Below, in pieces: positions 1 through 9,912 of a stretch of DNA of 64,000 nt. Where the stretch lies: the NCBI RefSeq assembly GCF_003865345.1, contig NZ_RMVE01000002.1, positions 496,001 through 560,000 of the forward strand. The letters are read 5' to 3'. The translations under genes and the position numbers were made by a program. Source of the stretch: Nonlabens xiamenensis. GTDB taxonomy: Bacteria > Bacteroidota > Bacteroidia > Flavobacteriales > Flavobacteriaceae. Positions within the stretch are counted from its first letter, which is position 1; every line of letters begins with the position of its first letter. The notes under the pieces are model-generated. The model did no database searches, had not been told where the DNA came from, and saw only the letters and a list, made by a program, of their open reading frames with translations.

Positions 1-754
1 CTGTACGTCGTGCATATTGCACAGGTATTCTTCTTACTCCCATGACCAAGAACACACAGGCCGCGATCACTAACAACCAAATCACCAATTCGATAACAAT
101 TAAAAACAAGCCACCCGTACCATCAAATCGGGCAACTGTTTCCTGAGCAATAGCTTGGGGAAGGGTTGCAATAATTCCCACCATAATCAATAGTGAGATA
201 CCGTTCCCAATTCCTTTATCTGTGATCTTTTCTCCCAACCACATGGCAAACACACATCCAGTTACCAAGATAATTGTGCTTATAACCAGGAACAAAGTTT
301 GTTGATCTTTCATCATAAAGGCAGATTCCGGAACTCCTAATGTATCCAGAGTCAACAAATAACTTGGTGCTTGAATCAAACAAATACCAATGGTCAGCCA
401 TCGTGTAATTTGGTTAATTTTTCTTCTACCAGATTCACCTTCCTTCTGCAATTTCTGCAGATACGGAATAGCGATACCCATTAATTGAACAACAATACTG
501 GCAGAAATGTATGGCATAATACCTAGTGCAAATACAGAGGCCTTTGCAAAGGCTCCCCCAGTAAAGGCATTCAATATCCCGCCAATTCCGGTTGAAAAAT
601 TAGACGCAAAACCACTAAGCTCCGTTGAATCAATTCCAGGCAACGTGATTTGGGCACCAAACCTATAAACAAGAAGTAAACTGAAAGTCATAATAATACG
701 ATCTCTCAGTTCTTCTATCTTCCAGACATTTTTTAAGGTTTCAATTAATTTCAT
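1..754 (-). CDS. secY: Protein translocase subunit SecY (3' part outside window)
   Basis: Central pore subunit of the SecYEG translocon in the inner membrane. The reverse strand reads from ATG at 752-754 into a protein starting MKLIETLKNVWKIEELRDRI, followed by SecY-like segments: a plug region with PGIDSTELSGF, GIMPYISASIVVQLM, and several hydrophobic helices. About 251 codons are visible; the rest lies left of position 1. It starts 9 nt after the rplO stop, as usual in the spc operon. The fit to Bacteroidota SecY is clear; only the truncation at the window edge limits it. Confidence 0.95.
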   Translation of the reverse strand, partial: MKLIETLKNVWKIEELRDRIIMTFSLLLVYRFGAQITLPGIDSTELSGFASNFSTGIGGILNAFTGGAFAKASVFALGIMPYISASIVVQLMGIAIPYLQKLQKEGESGRRKINQITRWLTIGICLIQAPSYLLTLDTLGVPESAFMMKDQQTLFLVISTIILVTGCVFAMWLGEKITDKGIGNGISLLIMVGIIATLPQAIAQETVARFDGTGGLFLIVIELVIWLLVIAACVFLVMGVRRIPVQYARRT

Positions 755-763
755 CCGGTACGA

Positions 764-1216
764 TTATACAGTTTGTGCTTGTCCTCCTGCTTTTTCTATA
801 GCAGCTTTCGCGGAAGCGGTAAATTTATGAGCCGTTACATTAACGGAAGCTTTGATCTCACCACGACCAAGAACCTTGACCATATCGTTTTTCCCAACAA
901 TACCTTCAGCGATCATGTCATCCACAGTAATAGTGTCTGAAAGACGACCTGCTTCGTGGTAAGCCTGGATAACATCAAGGTTGACTCCAGCATATTCCTT
1001 ACGATTGATATTAGTGAAACCAAATTTAGGCACACGTCTTTGAAGCGGCATTTGACCTCCTTCAAAACCGATCTTTTTAGAATATCCAGAGCGCGACTTG
1101 GCTCCTTTATGACCACGGGTAGCTGTTCCTCCTTTTCCAGAACCTTGACCTCTACCTATAATCTTACCTGCTTTCTTAACAGATCCTTCAGCCGGTTTTA
1201 AGTTATTTAAACCCAT
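764..1216 (-). CDS. rplO: 50S ribosomal protein L15
   Basis: Large-subunit protein L15, 150 aa, a normal length. The N-terminus carries the glycine/lysine-rich stretch GKIIGRGQGSGKGGTATRGHKG that wraps rRNA, and the C-terminal part has the usual EKAGGQAQ ending region. It lies between rpmD and secY, with an 11-nt gap to rpmD. DNA at 804-817 differs by one base from the dispersed 14-bp palindrome of this genome, but it encodes residues (ASAKAA) normal for L15. Confidence 0.98.
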   Translation of the reverse strand: MGLNNLKPAEGSVKKAGKIIGRGQGSGKGGTATRGHKGAKSRSGYSKKIGFEGGQMPLQRRVPKFGFTNINRKEYAGVNLDVIQAYHEAGRLSDTITVDDMIAEGIVGKNDMVKVLGRGEIKASVNVTAHKFTASAKAAIEKAGGQAQTV

Positions 1217-1227
1217 TGTAAATATTT

Positions 1228-1407
1228 TTAAGCCTTCTCTACAGAGACTAAATGTGAAACTTTTGCAATCATACCTTGTATCACAGAATTATCTTCATGC
1301 TCCACAACCTGATTCATTTTGCGCAAGCCTAATGCGAGCAAGGTCTTCTTTTGTCTAGAAGTCCTGTTGATCGCGCTGCGTACTTTTTTTACTTTTAACT
1401 TTGCCAT
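1228..1407 (-). CDS. rpmD: 50S ribosomal protein L30
   Basis: Short gene of 59 codons. Translation of the reverse strand from ATG at 1405-1407 gives MAKLKVKKVRSAINRTSRQK and continues to HLVSVEKA before TAA at 1228-1230. Length and the pattern 'KTLLALGLRKMNQ' match L30. It fills the expected place between rpsE (11 nt upstream) and rplO (11 nt downstream). Confidence 0.95.
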   Translation of the reverse strand: MAKLKVKKVRSAINRTSRQKKTLLALGLRKMNQVVEHEDNSVIQGMIAKVSHLVSVEKA

Positions 1408-1418
1408 CGTAGTAGGGA

Positions 1419-1943
1419 TTATCCGTTAAATACTTTATCAATTGAGATACCACGTTGCTTTGCTACGGTCTCTGCGCTGCGCAATTGTAACAGTGCATCA
1501 AAGGTAGCTTTTACCACGTTATGTGGATTGGAAGATCCTTGGTTTTTACTCAATACATCATGAACACCTACAGCTTCCAATACGGCACGAATAGCACCAC
1601 CTGCGATAACTCCAGTACCCGTTGAAGCAGGCATTAGAAGAACACGCGCTCCACCAAATTTACCTTTCTGCTCGTGCGGAATGGTTCCGTTTTTCAATGG
1701 AATTCTAACCAAGTTCTTTTTGGCGTCTTCAACAGCCTTAGCAATGGCTTCAGAAACTTCTTTGGATTTTCCAAGTCCGTGACCTACAACTCCATTTTCA
1801 TCACCTACAACGGTAATCGCAGAGAAACCAAAGGCACGTCCACCCTTAGTCACTTTTGTAACACGTTGAACACCGACAAGACGGTCTTTTAAATCCAAGC
1901 CACCTGGCTTAACTACTTCTACGTTTTTATATTTTTGGTACAT
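1419..1943 (-). CDS. rpsE: 30S ribosomal protein S5
   Basis: Small-subunit protein S5, 174 aa, involved in decoding fidelity and mRNA entry. It shows the double-stranded RNA-binding fold with [16 protein letters not shown] near residue 34 and the C-terminal domain with [19 protein letters not shown]. Located between rplR and rpmD in the spc order. No unusual residues noticed. Confidence 0.98.
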   Translation of the reverse strand: MYQKYKNVEVVKPGGLDLKDRLVGVQRVTKVTKGGRAFGFSAITVVGDENGVVGHGLGKSKEVSEAIAKAVEDAKKNLVRIPLKNGTIPHEQKGKFGGARVLLMPASTGTGVIAGGAIRAVLEAVGVHDVLSKNQGSSNPHNVVKATFDALLQLRSAETVAKQRGISIDKVFNG

Positions 1944-1961
1944 TATCCTAAATGTTTCAAA

Positions 1962-2309
1962 TTAAAATTTAAGCCCAGCTTCTCTTGCTCCTTCTGCAAG
2001 GGACAACACGCGGCCGTGATACAAATATCCACCACGATCAAAAGAGACTGCCTCAATTCCCGCTGCTTTTGCCTTTTCGGCTACAGCTTTTCCAACTTCC
2101 TTGGCGACATCTTTTTTAGGGGAGTTGGAATCCAACTCTCTTGAAGATGCAGCAGCGATAGTCACTCCATCCACATCGTTAATCAATTGGGCATAGATTT
2201 CCTTATTACTTCTGAAAACCGAAAGTCTAGGACGACTTGAAGTTCCAGTAACAGTTCTACGCACTCTCTTGCGGATTTTTTCTCTTCTTGCTGACTTTGA
2301 AAATGCCAT
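1962..2309 (-). CDS. rplR: 50S ribosomal protein L18
   Basis: 115-aa L18, the 5S rRNA-binding protein of the central protuberance. Basic N-terminus ([18 protein letters not shown]), then [16 protein letters not shown] and the C-terminal [12 protein letters not shown] motif typical of L18. Lies 12 nt after rplF and 18 nt before rpsE. Confidence 0.98.
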   Translation of the reverse strand: MAFSKSARREKIRKRVRRTVTGTSSRPRLSVFRSNKEIYAQLINDVDGVTIAAASSRELDSNSPKKDVAKEVGKAVAEKAKAAGIEAVSFDRGGYLYHGRVLSLAEGAREAGLKF

Positions 2310-2321
2310 AATAACTATAAA

Positions 2322-2864
2322 TTATGCTGATTTACCAGCTTTTCTTCTAATGATTTCACCCACAAACTTGATTCCTTTTCCTTTATAAGGCTCTGGCTTG
2401 CGGAATTCCCTAATCTTGGCAGCTACTTGTCCTACCAATTGCTTGTCAAAGGACGTCAACTTAACGATAGGGTTTTTACCTTTTTCTGACACAGTTTCCA
2501 CCTTGACCTCTGGTGCAATATCCAAGATGATATTGTGAGAGAAGCCTAGCGCCAAATCAAGTTTTTGTCCTTGATTGGAGGCACGATAACCTACTCCTAC
2601 TAATTCCAATTCCTTGGTAAAGCCTTCAGACACGCCTTGAACCATATTTTGGATCAGTGAGCGGTATAAACCATGCTTGGCTCTATGATCTTTTGCATCA
2701 GACGGGCGCGAAAGTACAACATTATCACCATCTACTTCAATATTAATATCAGAATATGGCTGGGAAAGTTTTCCCAACTTACCTTCGACATTAATTGTGT
2801 CGTTTTCAATCTTTACTGTTACACCAGCAGGTATAGCTACCGGACTTTTTCCTATTCTAGACAT
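2322..2864 (-). CDS. rplF: 50S ribosomal protein L6
   Basis: 180-aa L6 near the GTPase-associated site of the large subunit. Two tandem alpha/beta domains are visible; the signature PEPYKGKGIKFVGEIIRRKAG is present near the C-terminus. Start MSRIGKSPVAIPAGV is the normal L6 start. It follows rpsH with a 9-nt gap. Confidence 0.98.
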   Translation of the reverse strand: MSRIGKSPVAIPAGVTVKIENDTINVEGKLGKLSQPYSDINIEVDGDNVVLSRPSDAKDHRAKHGLYRSLIQNMVQGVSEGFTKELELVGVGYRASNQGQKLDLALGFSHNIILDIAPEVKVETVSEKGKNPIVKLTSFDKQLVGQVAAKIREFRKPEPYKGKGIKFVGEIIRRKAGKSA

Positions 2865-2873
2865 AGCTGTTTA

Positions 2874-3272
2874 TTAATATACGTAACACAAAACTTCACC
2901 ACCTACATTCTCAGAGCGAGCCTGCTTGTCTGTCATAACACCTTTAGAGGTAGAAATGATCGCTACACCCAAGCCGTTAAGCACACGTGGAAGTTCGTTT
3001 GCACCAGCATACTTACGAAGACCTGGCTTCGACAGACGCTGTAAATCTTTAATTACCGACTCTTTGGTATCGCGGTCGTATTTCAAAGCGATTTTAATAT
3101 TCTGCTGTGCCGAAGTGTCTTCAAACTTGTAGCTCAAGATATAACCTTGGTCAAACAAGATTTTGGTGATCTCCTTCTTTACTTTGGAAGCAGGGATATC
3201 TACCACTCTGTGATTGGCACGCACTGCGTTTCTAATTCTAGTTAGATAATCTGCGATTGGATCTGTATTCAT
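2874..3272 (-). CDS. rpsH: 30S ribosomal protein S8
   Basis: 132-aa S8, a primary 16S rRNA-binding protein. N-terminus [16 protein letters not shown] and C-terminus GGEVLCYVY are diagnostic; the central STSKGVMTD motif that touches rRNA is present. In other bacteria S8 represses its own operon by binding an mRNA mimic around rplE; I did not find a clear copy of that structure here. Confidence 0.98.
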   Translation of the reverse strand: MNTDPIADYLTRIRNAVRANHRVVDIPASKVKKEITKILFDQGYILSYKFEDTSAQQNIKIALKYDRDTKESVIKDLQRLSKPGLRKYAGANELPRVLNGLGVAIISTSKGVMTDKQARSENVGGEVLCYVY

Positions 3273-3290
3273 AATAATATCTTTAAGCCG

Positions 3291-3560
3291 TTACCAACTA
3301 GCCTTTTTAACTCCTGGGATTAAACCTTTATTTGCCATTTCCCTGAACAGTACACGAGAAATACCAAATTGTCTCATATAACCTTTAGGACGTCCTGTCA
3401 ACTTACATCTGTTGTGCAATCTAACGGGAGAGGCATTTTTTGGAAGCTTTTGTAATGCTTCATAATCTCCAGCTTCCTTTAGAGCTTTGCGCTTTTCAGC
3501 GTACTTGTCTACTAGTGCTTGACGTTTGCGCTCACGCGCTTTCATTGATTCTTTTGCCAT
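3291..3560 (-). CDS. rpsN: 30S ribosomal protein S14
   Basis: 89-aa S14 of the long, zinc-independent type: the region [20 protein letters not shown] holds only one cysteine, so the two CxxC pairs of the short zinc-binding form are absent. C-terminal [11 protein letters not shown] is typical. Lies between rplE (6 nt) and rpsH. Confidence 0.97.
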   Translation of the reverse strand: MAKESMKARERKRQALVDKYAEKRKALKEAGDYEALQKLPKNASPVRLHNRCKLTGRPKGYMRQFGISRVLFREMANKGLIPGVKKASW

Positions 3561-3566
3561 CTCTTC

Positions 3567-4118
3567 TTAGTTCTTTTTGAAAGGTAATCCTAATTCAGCA
3601 AGTAAAGATTTAGCCTCTTTATCAGTGTTTGCTGACGTTACGAAGGCGATATCCATACCCGCAATCTTATTTACCTTATCGATGTTGATTTCAGGGAAAA
3701 TGATTTGCTCAGTGATTCCCAGGTTGTAATTTCCACGACCATCAAAACCATCAGCTTTAATCCCTTGGAAGTCTCTTACACGTGGAAGCGCTACAGTTAC
3801 CAAACGATCCAAAAACTCATACATGCGCTCTCCCCTCAACGTAACTTTGGCACCAATAGGCATCCCCTTACGTAATTTAAAGGAAGCCACATCCTTCTTG
3901 GAAAGTGTAGCTACAGCTTTCTGACCTGTAATGGCAGTCAACTCTTCTACTGCATAATCGATCAATTTCTTATCAGCAACAGCTGCACCGACACCACGGC
4001 TCAAAACGATCTTCTGCAACTTAGGGATCTCCATTACATTCGAGTAACCGAATTCCTCCTTAAGAGATGCGCTGATACGCTCTCTATATTCTTCCTTAAG
4101 TCTAGGTATATACGACAT
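3567..4118 (-). CDS. rplE: 50S ribosomal protein L5
   Basis: 183-aa L5, which binds 5S rRNA. I start it at ATG 4116-4118 ([15 protein letters not shown]) because the reading frame further upstream overlaps the rplX coding end and has no L5 similarity; the chosen start sits directly beside the rplX stop. Motifs include [16 protein letters not shown] and [18 protein letters not shown]. Confidence 0.96.
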   Translation of the reverse strand: MSYIPRLKEEYRERISASLKEEFGYSNVMEIPKLQKIVLSRGVGAAVADKKLIDYAVEELTAITGQKAVATLSKKDVASFKLRKGMPIGAKVTLRGERMYEFLDRLVTVALPRVRDFQGIKADGFDGRGNYNLGITEQIIFPEINIDKVNKIAGMDIAFVTSANTDKEAKSLLAELGLPFKKN

Positions 4119-4119
4119 G

Positions 4120-4431
4120 TTATATAGCTTCTTTTGTTGTTCTGGCAATACGTGTCTTCTTACCACCTTCTACATCATAACCTACCCTGGTAGTTTTACC
4201 ATTCTTGTCAATCAGTGCTAGGTTGGATACATGCAAAGGAGCTTCCATTTCCTTGATCCCACCCTGCGGATTTGCAGCGCTGGGCTTTTCGTGTTTGGAA
4301 ACCATATTTACACCTTCTACGATCGCTTTATTCTTCTCAATAAACACTTTGGTCACCTTACCTTCTGCACCTTTGTGCTCACCGGCAAGAACACGAACGG
4401 TGTCTCCTGTTTTGATTTTTAACTTTGCCAT
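4120..4431 (-). CDS. rplX: 50S ribosomal protein L24
   Basis: 103-aa L24, an assembly initiator of the large subunit. KOW motif at the N-terminus ([20 protein letters not shown]) and the conserved HVSNLALID stretch are present. Its stop codon lies one base from the rplE start, suggesting coupled translation. Confidence 0.97.
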   Translation of the reverse strand: MAKLKIKTGDTVRVLAGEHKGAEGKVTKVFIEKNKAIVEGVNMVSKHEKPSAANPQGGIKEMEAPLHVSNLALIDKNGKTTRVGYDVEGGKKTRIARTTKEAI

Positions 4432-4440
4432 AATTTCTTG

Positions 4441-4809
4441 TTATAGTACTTCTGGAGCAAGTGAAACAATTTTCATGAATTGCTTATCACGCAACTCACG
4501 GGCAACTGGACCAAAAACACGAGTACCTCTCATATCAGATGTTGGATTCAACAGCACACATGCGTTGTCGTCAAATCTGATGTAAGAACCGTCTGGTCTT
4601 CTTACCTCTTTTCTGGTACGCACCACAACAGCTGTAGAGACGGCACCTTTTTTAATGTTACCATTGGGAGTAGCTTCCTTAACGGATACAACAATTTTGT
4701 CTCCTACAGAGGCATAACGTCTTTTAGTTCCTCCCAGAACTCTGATACACAAAACCTCTTTGGCTCCGGTATTATCTGCAACCTTTAATCTTGATTCCTG
4801 TTGTACCAT
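4441..4809 (-). CDS. rplN: 50S ribosomal protein L14
   Basis: 122-aa L14. Diagnostic sequences are [20 protein letters not shown] at the start and [28 protein letters not shown] at the end. Its ATG overlaps the rpsQ stop by one base (TAATG), a coupling also seen at rplC-rplD and at valS. Confidence 0.98.
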   Translation of the reverse strand: MVQQESRLKVADNTGAKEVLCIRVLGGTKRRYASVGDKIVVSVKEATPNGNIKKGAVSTAVVVRTRKEVRRPDGSYIRFDDNACVLLNPTSDMRGTRVFGPVARELRDKQFMKIVSLAPEVL

Positions 4810-5066
4810 TACTTAGCTCTTTCTATGATTTCTACTAATCTCCAGTTCTTAGACCTACTCAAAGGACGGGTTTCCATGATGCGTACGGTATCACCTTCGT
4901 TACACTCGTTCTTCTCATCATGAGCTACGTACTTCTTAGTCTTTAGTACGAACTTTCCGTACATAGGGTGCTTTTGTCTTTTAACCTCGGCAACGACGAT
5001 ACTCTTATCCATCTTGTTGCTCTTTACAACCCCAATACGCTCTTTTCTTAAATTTCTTGTCTCCAT
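4809..5066 (-). CDS. rpsQ: 30S ribosomal protein S17
   Basis: 85-aa S17, a primary 16S rRNA binder. [19 protein letters not shown] and the [20 protein letters not shown] motif are characteristic. Six nt after rpmC, overlapping rplN by one base. Confidence 0.98.
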   Translation of the reverse strand: METRNLRKERIGVVKSNKMDKSIVVAEVKRQKHPMYGKFVLKTKKYVAHDEKNECNEGDTVRIMETRPLSRSKNWRLVEIIERAK

Positions 5067-5072
5067 GTCGTA

Positions 5073-5255
5073 CTATTTGTTATTGATAGCAGTCTTGATT
5101 CTTGCAATAGTCTTGCGCAGTTTAGTAATCTGCGAAGGATTATCAAGAGGTGACATACTATGAGTCCTCTTGAGGTCACCGTAAGCTGCCTGTGATTCTG
5201 CCAGCTTGTCCTTTAACTCATCCAGTGAGTAATTCTTTACTTCTGATTGTTTCAT
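5073..5255 (-). CDS. rpmC: 50S ribosomal protein L29
   Basis: 60-aa L29, at the polypeptide exit site. Two predicted helices: NYSLDELKDKLAESQAAYGDLK and ITKLRKTIARIKTAINNK. Correct position between rplP and rpsQ; length normal for the family. Confidence 0.97.
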   Translation of the reverse strand: MKQSEVKNYSLDELKDKLAESQAAYGDLKRTHSMSPLDNPSQITKLRKTIARIKTAINNK

Positions 5256-5264
5256 GACTCAATA

Positions 5265-5684
5265 TTATTCTTGATAATCGCGAGCGACTATGAATTTGGT
5301 TTTAACGGGCAACTTTTGAGCTGCAAGCCTCAAAGCTTCCTGGGCTGTAGCCAATGGCACACCAGATACCTCAAAAAGGATACGTCCTGGTTTAACAACG
5401 GCTGCCCAATACTCCACATTACCTTTACCTTTACCCATACGTACCTCAAGAGGCTTTTTGGTAATCGGCTTGTCTGGGAAAATTTTGATCCAGATAGATC
5501 CTTCCCTTTTCATATAACGTGTAGCTGCAATACGAGCTGCTTCAATCTGTCTTGAGTTAATGAAATTAGAATCCAAAGATTTAATTCCAAAAGTCCCGTA
5601 GGCTAGCTGGTTACCGCGTCCAGAGTCACCTTTCATGCGACCTTTTTGCTGCTTTCTGAATTTTGTTTTTCTAGGTTGTAACAT
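5265..5684 (-). CDS. rplP: 50S ribosomal protein L16
   Basis: 139-aa L16, close to the peptidyl transferase centre and A-site tRNA. Begins [19 protein letters not shown]; contains [20 protein letters not shown] and [13 protein letters not shown], all L16 signatures. Nine nt separate it from rpmC. Confidence 0.98.
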   Translation of the reverse strand: MLQPRKTKFRKQQKGRMKGDSGRGNQLAYGTFGIKSLDSNFINSRQIEAARIAATRYMKREGSIWIKIFPDKPITKKPLEVRMGKGKGNVEYWAAVVKPGRILFEVSGVPLATAQEALRLAAQKLPVKTKFIVARDYQE

Positions 5685-5696
5685 TTCTAGCTATTA

Positions 5697-6419
5697 TTAT
5701 TTTCTACGACGACGGTTTCCTCCACGACCAGAGCCACCACCTTTGTTTCCTTGTTGTTTCTTGGCAAGTCCTACAAGCGGAGACAACTCACGCTTACCGT
5801 ACACTTCACCTTTCATGATCCAAACTTTCACACCTATTCTTCCATAAGTGGTATGAGCTTCAACCAATGCATAATCAATATCTGCACGGAAGGTAGAAAG
5901 GGGAATACGTCCATCTTTATAAGACTCTGAACGTGCCATTTCAGCTCCGTTCAAACGACCAGAGATCTGTACTTTAATACCCTCTGCATTCATTCTCATT
6001 GCTGCAGCGATAGCCATTTTGATGGCACGACGGTAAGAGATACGATTCTCGATCTGTCTAGCGATACTAGCACCGACCAAATGTGCATCCAATTCTGGAC
6101 GCTTGATCTCATGGATATTAATTTGAACATCCTTACCAGAGATCTTCTTCAGCTCTTCCTTCAATCGATCAACTTCCTGACCACCTTTACCGATAATGAT
6201 ACCAGGTCTAGCGGTAGTAATTGTGATAGTAACTAACTTCAAAGTACGCTCGATGATCACACGAGATACACTGGCTTTAGAAAGACGTGCGTGAATATAC
6301 TTTCTGATTTTATCGTCTTCAGCAAGTTTATCACCATAGTCGTTTCCACCGTACCAGTTGGATTCCCATCCTCTGATGATCCCTAAACGATTTCCTATTG
6401 GATTTGTTTTTTGTCCCAT
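5697..6419 (-). CDS. rpsC: 30S ribosomal protein S3
   Basis: 240-aa S3 at the mRNA entry tunnel. A KH domain with [18 protein letters not shown] lies near residue 75, and the C-terminal domain has [19 protein letters not shown]. The last 20 residues form a Gly/Arg/Lys-rich tail ([17 protein letters not shown]), common in Bacteroidota S3. Eight-nt gap from rplV. Confidence 0.98.
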   Translation of the reverse strand: MGQKTNPIGNRLGIIRGWESNWYGGNDYGDKLAEDDKIRKYIHARLSKASVSRVIIERTLKLVTITITTARPGIIIGKGGQEVDRLKEELKKISGKDVQINIHEIKRPELDAHLVGASIARQIENRISYRRAIKMAIAAAMRMNAEGIKVQISGRLNGAEMARSESYKDGRIPLSTFRADIDYALVEAHTTYGRIGVKVWIMKGEVYGKRELSPLVGLAKKQQGNKGGGSGRGGNRRRRK

Positions 6420-6426
6420 ACCTGTT

Positions 6427-6837
6427 TTAGTTAGCCTCTACGTTATTGGTTTGACCTAACACAAGAGTAACATGGTTTGATCTTTTTCTAATTCTGTGCG
6501 CTCTTCCTTGCGGCGCAGGACGCAATCTCTTCAACATGCTTCCGCTGTCTACTCTGATCTCCTTGATAAAAAGACCAGCTTCGGCTGGATCAGCATCTTC
6601 ATTCTTTGCCTGCCAGTTAGCGATGGCACTCAACACCAACTTATCCAATCTTCTGGCTGCCTCTTTGGAAGAAAACTTAAGAATGTTCAATGCATCCTCA
6701 ACCTTCTTACCTCTGATGATATCGGCCACTAATCTCATCTTTCGAGGAGATGTCGGACAGTTATTCAACTTGGCCATTGCCCATTGGCTTTTTGCCTCTC
6801 TCAGCTTTTCGGCCGATTCTCTTTTACGAACTCCCAT
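6427..6837 (-). CDS. rplV: 50S ribosomal protein L22
   Basis: 136-aa L22 lining the exit tunnel. [25 protein letters not shown] and the C-terminal loop [25 protein letters not shown] are diagnostic. The first ~17 residues ([17 protein letters not shown]) extend beyond the usual core and an internal start (MAKLNN at about residue 21) is an alternative, but the upstream frame abuts rpsS neatly. Confidence 0.95.
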   Translation of the reverse strand: MGVRKRESAEKLREAKSQWAMAKLNNCPTSPRKMRLVADIIRGKKVEDALNILKFSSKEAARRLDKLVLSAIANWQAKNEDADPAEAGLFIKEIRVDSGSMLKRLRPAPQGRAHRIRKRSNHVTLVLGQTNNVEAN

Positions 6838-6843
6838 AGCCTA

Positions 6844-7122
6844 TTATTTTTTTCCTTTGTTCTTTGCACCACCGTGACCTCTATAAGATCTCGTCGGTGA
6901 AAATTCACCAAGTTTATGTCCAACCATGTTTTCCGTAACGTATACTGGTACAAACTGACGTCCGTTGTGTACGGCGATGGTTTGTCCAACAAAATCTGGA
7001 GTGATCATAGATGCACGTGACCAGGTTTTGATTACCGATTTTTTTCCAGACTCAACATTTTGAGCCACCTTAGCTTCCAGCTTATGAAATACGTAAGGTC
7101 CTTTTTTTAATGAACGAGCCAT
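6844..7122 (-). CDS. rpsS: 30S ribosomal protein S19
   Basis: 92-aa S19, in the small-subunit head. [19 protein letters not shown] and the signature [16 protein letters not shown] are present. Three-nt gap after rplB, six before rplV. Confidence 0.98.
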   Translation of the reverse strand: MARSLKKGPYVFHKLEAKVAQNVESGKKSVIKTWSRASMITPDFVGQTIAVHNGRQFVPVYVTENMVGHKLGEFSPTRSYRGHGGAKNKGKK

Positions 7123-7125
7123 AAT

Positions 7126-7950
7126 TTATTTCTTTCTACGTTCTAATATATATTGAGTACTCGCTTTATTGAGGTCACGTGTGCGATAACCTTTTGCAGG
7201 TATACCGTTACGCGATCTAGGATGCCCTCCAGAGGCACGACCTTCCCCACCACCCATTGGGTGATCTACCGGGTTCATCGCTACTGGACGTGTTCTAGGT
7301 CTTCTACCCAACCATCTTGATCTACCGGCTTTACCACCTACGATCAATTGATGATCAGAGTTAGAAACCGCACCGATGGTTGCAAGACACTCCTGAAGAA
7401 TTAATCTGGTTTCACCAGATGGCATCTTAACTGTTGCATACTTACCCTCACGAGCCATTAATTGTGCAAAAGAACCAGCACTACGAGCAATGATCGCTCC
7501 TTGACCAGGTCTTAATTCGATACAACTAATGATCGATCCTAGAGGAACCTGAGAAAGCTTCATTGCGTTACCCACATCTGGTGTTGCAGTTTCACCGGAA
7601 ACAATGTTCTGACCTACTTGCAAACCATTTTGAGCAATAACATATCGCTTCTCACCATCCTGATAGTTCACCAAAGCAATAAAAGCAGTCCTGTTTGGAT
7701 CATACTCAATGCTAGCAACCGTTGCAGGAACTCCGTGACGATCTCTTTTAAAATCAATCATACGGTAGCGGCGTTTGTGACCACCACCTTTGTAACGCAT
7801 CGTCATACGACCGCTAGCGTTACGACCACCTGAGCGTTTTTTCGGAGCGAGCAAGCTCTTCTCCGGCTTATCAGTCGTGATGGCGTCGTAGCCATTCACA
7901 ACTCTAAATCGCTGCCCAGGAGTAACAGGTTTTAATTTTCTTACTGACAT
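7126..7950 (-). CDS. rplB: 50S ribosomal protein L2
   Basis: 274-aa L2, needed for subunit joining and peptidyl transfer. SH3-like and OB-like domains, with the catalytic-loop region [22 protein letters not shown] containing the essential histidine. Preceded by rplW with a 12-nt gap. Confidence 0.98.
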   Translation of the reverse strand: MSVRKLKPVTPGQRFRVVNGYDAITTDKPEKSLLAPKKRSGGRNASGRMTMRYKGGGHKRRYRMIDFKRDRHGVPATVASIEYDPNRTAFIALVNYQDGEKRYVIAQNGLQVGQNIVSGETATPDVGNAMKLSQVPLGSIISCIELRPGQGAIIARSAGSFAQLMAREGKYATVKMPSGETRLILQECLATIGAVSNSDHQLIVGGKAGRSRWLGRRPRTRPVAMNPVDHPMGGGEGRASGGHPRSRNGIPAKGYRTRDLNKASTQYILERRKK

Positions 7951-7962
7951 TATAGTCTTTTA

Positions 7963-8253
7963 TTATAGATTACTATAAAGGTCGATGGTATCTCCATCCT
8001 TCAGTTGTACAAATGCTTTTTTACGAGCAGATGTTTTACCAACTTGTATCCCTGATTTAGTGTATTTAGTATTGCGATCAATACGCGTGTTCATGGTTCT
8101 TACTTTAACCACAGTCACGCCATAAGTCGCTTCAACTTCGTTTTTGATTTGAACTTTATTTGCCTTGGGAGACACTTCAAAACCGTAACGATTTAGCAAC
8201 TCACTATCGCGGGTTGCCTTTTCTGTAATGATAGGTTTTATTAAAATGCTCAT
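7963..8253 (-). CDS. rplW: 50S ribosomal protein L23
   Basis: 96-aa L23, docking site for trigger factor and SRP at the exit tunnel. MSILIKPIITEKATRDSE and VEATYGVTVVKVRTMN are typical. Four nt after rplD. Confidence 0.98.
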   Translation of the reverse strand: MSILIKPIITEKATRDSELLNRYGFEVSPKANKVQIKNEVEATYGVTVVKVRTMNTRIDRNTKYTKSGIQVGKTSARKKAFVQLKDGDTIDLYSNL

Positions 8254-8257
8254 GGCC

Positions 8258-8887
8258 TTATTTACTTAAAGTTTCTTGAATTCCTTCTAGCGAACCCTCT
8301 AAAACAACAACATTTGCTGCATTTAGAATCTTGTAAGTGCTTAATTCTGAGCTAGTTATAACATCAGAGCGCTTCAAATTTCGCGAAGACAAATATACGT
8401 TTTTATTTGATTCACCCAAGATAAAAAGGGATTTTTTGTCAGCAAGTCCCAAATCCTGAATTACCTGGATAAAATCCTTGGTTCTTGGCGCCTCAAAATT
8501 AAAGTCCTCAACCACGTGAAAATTACCTTCAGCCACCTTCTGACTCAACGCACTTTTACGTGCCAAACGCTTTTGTCCTTTGTTTAGTTTGAAGGAGTAG
8601 CTTCTTGGTCTTGGACCAAAAATACGCCCACCTCCTCTAAAGATCGGAGACTTGATAGAACCAGCACGCGCGGTACCAGTACCTTTTTGTTTCTTGATCT
8701 TACGCGTACTTCCAACAATGTCAGCACGTTCTTTGGCGGCATGGGTTCCCTGACGCTGATTGGCCAAGTACTGCTTTACATCCAAATAAATGGCATGCTC
8801 ACTAGGCTCGATTCCAAACACCTCATCAGACAGTTCTACCTGACGACCTGTTTCTTTTCCTTTGATGTCTAATACTGCTACCTTCAT
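8258..8887 (-). CDS. rplD: 50S ribosomal protein L4
   Basis: 209-aa L4. I start it at ATG 8885-8887 ([20 protein letters not shown]); the frame upstream lies inside rplC and lacks L4 similarity. This ATG overlaps the rplC stop as TAATG. The exit-tunnel loop GSTRKIKKQKGTGTARAGS is present. In enterobacteria L4 represses the S10 operon; the terminator at 9535-9570 is the nearest candidate control point here, but no L4 site was recognised. Confidence 0.97.
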   Translation of the reverse strand: MKVAVLDIKGKETGRQVELSDEVFGIEPSEHAIYLDVKQYLANQRQGTHAAKERADIVGSTRKIKKQKGTGTARAGSIKSPIFRGGGRIFGPRPRSYSFKLNKGQKRLARKSALSQKVAEGNFHVVEDFNFEAPRTKDFIQVIQDLGLADKKSLFILGESNKNVYLSSRNLKRSDVITSSELSTYKILNAANVVVLEGSLEGIQETLSK

Positions 8888-9504
8888 TATTTCTGTACGA
8901 TTACATAAGAGTTCTTGTGACCAGGCACACATCCTTTCACCACCAGTAGGTTCTTTTCAGCCACTACTTTCAATACTCTTAAATTTTGAACTTTTACTTT
9001 TTCATTACCCATCTGACCGGCCATGCGCATTCCTTTGAATACACGTGCTGGATAAGATGCAGCACCAATGGATCCTGGAGCTCTCAAACGGTTGTGCTGA
9101 CCGTGGGTTTGCTGTCCAACACCACCAAAACCGTGACGTTTTACAACTCCCTGGAAACCTTTTCCTTTTGAAGTTCCTGATACATCGACAAATTCACCTT
9201 CAGTGAACATCTCTACAGTGATACTATCACCTAGTTTGTACTCCTCATCAAAACTTTTGAATTCGGCAACCTTTCTCTTGACAGCAGTACCAGCTTTCTT
9301 AAAGTGACCTTGAGCCGCTTTTGAAGCATTCTTGTCTGATTTGTCATCGAAACCTAGTTGCAGGGCAGCATAGCCGTCCACATCTTCAGTTCTGACTTGG
9401 GTAACAACGCAAGGACCTGCCTCGATGATCGTACATGGTATGTTTTTACCATTCTCGTCATAGATGCTAGTCATTCCGATTTTTCTTCCTATTAACCCAG
9501 ACAT
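8887..9504 (-). CDS. rplC: 50S ribosomal protein L3
   Basis: 205-aa L3. [19 protein letters not shown] at the start; the central extension [23 protein letters not shown] reaches toward the peptidyl transferase centre and carries the glutamine methylated in other bacteria. First gene after the hairpin terminator that separates it from rpsJ by 90 nt. Confidence 0.98.
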   Translation of the reverse strand: MSGLIGRKIGMTSIYDENGKNIPCTIIEAGPCVVTQVRTEDVDGYAALQLGFDDKSDKNASKAAQGHFKKAGTAVKRKVAEFKSFDEEYKLGDSITVEMFTEGEFVDVSGTSKGKGFQGVVKRHGFGGVGQQTHGQHNRLRAPGSIGAASYPARVFKGMRMAGQMGNEKVKVQNLRVLKVVAEKNLLVVKGCVPGHKNSYVIVQK

Positions 9505-9534
9505 ATTTAAAAAATTAATTGTTGTTTGAAATAT

Positions 9535-9570
9535 TTAAAAAAGTGTTGCGCTTTCGCGAAAGCGCAACAC
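9535..9570 (-). terminator. Hairpin terminator between rpsJ and rplC, built on the dispersed palindrome
   Basis: A perfect 28-bp palindrome at 9543-9570 centres on GCTTTCGCGAAAGC, extended by GTGTTGC on one side and its complement on the other. On the minus strand the 12-bp stem with a CGCG loop is followed at once by six T residues (positions 9542-9537) and then TAAATATT. This is the form of an intrinsic terminator or attenuator inside the ribosomal protein run. Confidence 0.75.
9549..9566. repeat. Dispersed palindrome copy (intergenic, rpsJ-rplC)
   Basis: GCGCTTTCGCGAAAGCGC, the only copy outside a gene, extended to a 28-bp palindrome and used as terminator stem. Confidence 0.92.
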
Positions 9571-9594
9571 CCTATAACTCTAATGTGTGATCAA

Positions 9595-9900
9595 TTACAC
9601 CTTGATCTCTACTTCCACACCACTGGGAAGTTCCAACTTCATCAACGCATCGATAGTCTTGGATGAAGAACTGTAGATATCCAACAATCTCTTGTAGGAA
9701 CTAAGTTCAAACTGCTCACGTGACTTCTTATTAACGTGCGGAGATCTCAAAACAGTAAAGATCTTTTTGTGTGTAGGCAATGGAATTGGACCCGTTACCA
9801 CAGCACCTGTTGTTTTTACGGTTTTTACGATTTTTTCAGCAGACTTATCTACCAGATTATAATCGTACGACTTGAGTTTAATTCTGATTTTTTGACTCAT
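9595..9900 (-). CDS. rpsJ: 30S ribosomal protein S10
   Basis: 101-aa S10, also a partner of NusB/NusG in transcription antitermination. Contains [21 protein letters not shown] and [21 protein letters not shown]. Lies 12 nt after fusA, so it is transcribed with the str genes, while a terminator separates it from rplC. Confidence 0.98.
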   Translation of the reverse strand: MSQKIRIKLKSYDYNLVDKSAEKIVKTVKTTGAVVTGPIPLPTHKKIFTVLRSPHVNKKSREQFELSSYKRLLDIYSSSSKTIDALMKLELPSGVEVEIKV

Positions 9901-9912
9901 CTCTTGAAAAAA

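Noticed and set aside
540-553. Palindrome GCCTTTGCAAAGGC in secY, also coding AFAKA
   Set aside because: Four differences from the dispersed motif; the residues belong to the normal SecY sequence and the palindrome follows from codon choice.
4120-4166. N-terminal extension of rplE into rplX
   Set aside because: Extra residues do not resemble L5; the ATG at 4118 abuts the rplX stop.
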